Assembly: GCF_000166195.2 (NCBI RefSeq)
Contig: NZ_CM001403.1
Coordinates: 7,924,877 to 7,988,876, forward strand
Source of the DNA: Mucilaginibacter paludis DSM 18603
GTDB taxonomy: Bacteria; Bacteroidota; Bacteroidia; Sphingobacteriales; Sphingobacteriaceae
Direction: 5' to 3'
DNA length: 64,000 nt
The position numbers were made by a program, and so were the translations under genes. The notes below the pieces were generated by a model. The model was not told the origin of the DNA and searched no databases. It was given only the letters and a program-made list of their open reading frames with translations. Shown one piece after another: positions 63,505-64,000 of the stretch (the stretch's first letter is position 1; every line of letters begins with the position of its first letter).

Positions 63505-64000
63505 TTAAACTCTGTTATCAATAAACTTTACAGGTTTGCGGCTGGCTTCGGGAAACTGCATTTTTTGTATTTGCGAAACACTAATGTAATGAATACCAGG
63601 GCTAACACGTAAGCGAGCCTGCAAATTGGCACGTATTTTACGGTCGGATGCTTCGGTTTGGTCGGCAGCTAACAAATGCAGCAATACTTCATCCAAACCC
63701 ACTTCGTTCGAGTAAACTTCCACTACATAATCAAGCACCTCTTCAATCTCGTTCAGTAAATCAAAAAGCGCCGGCGGGTAAAGCGTGGTGCCCTTAAATT
63801 TAATCATTTGTTTTTTACGGCCAATAATTGGCGACAGCCGTAAACTGGTACGCCCGCATGGGCAGGGCTCATTATAAAACATACAAATGTCGCCTGTTTT
63901 ATAACGTAACAAGGGCATGCCCTCCACTCCTAACGTGGTAATAGTCACTTCACCCGGAACGTACGGCTCAACAGGCTGGTTGTTATCGTCCAATAGTTCA
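63505..64000 (-). CDS. AMP-forming acyl/aryl-CoA ligase, PaaK-like (partial, C-terminal part)
   Basis: The visible 165 C-terminal residues match the phenylacetate-CoA-ligase group: GEVTITTLGVEGMPLLRYKTGD (adenylate-forming A8/A9-type region), a CPCGRT zinc-finger-like segment, IIGRKKQMIKFKGTTLYP, and the C-terminal AMP-binding domain. The frame is open through the right edge, so the N-terminus lies outside. It is probably the ligase that activates 4-coumarate for loading onto an ACP. It is separated from the ammonia-lyase start by 136 nt. Confidence 0.82.
   Translation of the reverse strand, partial: ELLDDNNQPVEPYVPGEVTITTLGVEGMPLLRYKTGDICMFYNEPCPCGRTSLRLSPIIGRKKQMIKFKGTTLYPPALFDLLNEIEEVLDYVVEVYSNEVGLDEVLLHLLAADQTEASDRKIRANLQARLRVSPGIHYISVSQIQKMQFPEASRKPVKFIDNRV

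Overview
The window looks like a Bacteroidota chromosome, most probably Sphingobacteriaceae (Mucilaginibacter/Pedobacter-like). The evidence is SusC/SusD pairs, TAnnTTTG-type -7 promoter boxes, lipoproteins with Bacteroidota-style lipoboxes, weak Shine-Dalgarno sequences, a flexirubin-type pigment cluster and the dispersed GTTACTTTTGT...ACAAAAGTAAC and TGTCATGCTGAGCCTGTCG repeats common in this group. The genus is inferred from gene content; no rRNA or tRNA was seen.

Positions 1-42260 are a large plant-glycan (pectin or rhamnogalacturonan-like) utilisation region, almost all transcribed on the minus strand. It holds five transcription units: (i) a PL1 pectate lyase; (ii) a fucose/arabinose-isomerase-like gene, DUF3826, SusC, SusD and a SusE-position lipoprotein; (iii) a GntR/LacI-type regulator, a sodium:solute symporter and a DapA-family lyase; (iv) GH95, GH2-malectin, GH78, a GH43/GH117-like propeller and a GH2 beta-galactosidase-like enzyme; (v) an (alpha/alpha)6 glycosidase, Fe-alcohol dehydrogenase, DapA-family lyase, PdxA-like dehydrogenase, DUF1537 kinase, second symporter and a 921-residue TIM-barrel-type hydrolase. 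One AraC-family activator gene (12995-13867, plus strand) lies in the middle. An IS3-family element sits between units (i) and (ii), inside a split palindrome.

The most notable finding is a shared promoter. All five units start from a 68-bp module with the same geometry: a -7 box, then 22 bp, a 17-bp half-site, 4 bp, and a second 17-bp half-site in direct orientation. Unit (v) has two such modules. Two 17-bp direct half-sites 21 bp apart is the classic AraC-family operator layout, so the whole locus is probably one regulon of the AraC protein encoded inside it.

Positions 42463-45263 hold two ordinary genes, a YjbQ-family protein and a cytoplasmic PAS hybrid histidine kinase.

Positions 45484-64000 are a flexirubin-type (aryl-polyene plus dialkylresorcinol) pigment cluster. 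From a central divergent promoter region (48995-49152), one arm runs left (enoyl-reductase-like SDR, dehydratase, ketosynthase, ACP, phosphopantetheinyl transferase). The other runs right (secreted protein, DarA, DarB, unknown 135-residue protein, BtrH-like acyltransferase, ABC exporter, ACP). A third, convergent unit (63368 to 55558, minus strand) carries a tyrosine-ammonia-lyase-like enzyme, FabG, dehydratases, two intact ketosynthases, a half-length ketosynthase-like protein and a ketosynthase homologue lacking all three catalytic residues. An acyl-CoA ligase-like gene runs off the right end. Inferred logic: tyrosine to 4-coumarate, activation and loading, KS/CLF-driven polyene extension, DarA/DarB resorcinol formation, ester joining (BtrH-like protein proposed) and export.

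Non-coding repeat-rich blocks lie at 13868-14255, 30813-31669 and 60365-61075. No CRISPR array, tRNA or rRNA was recognised.
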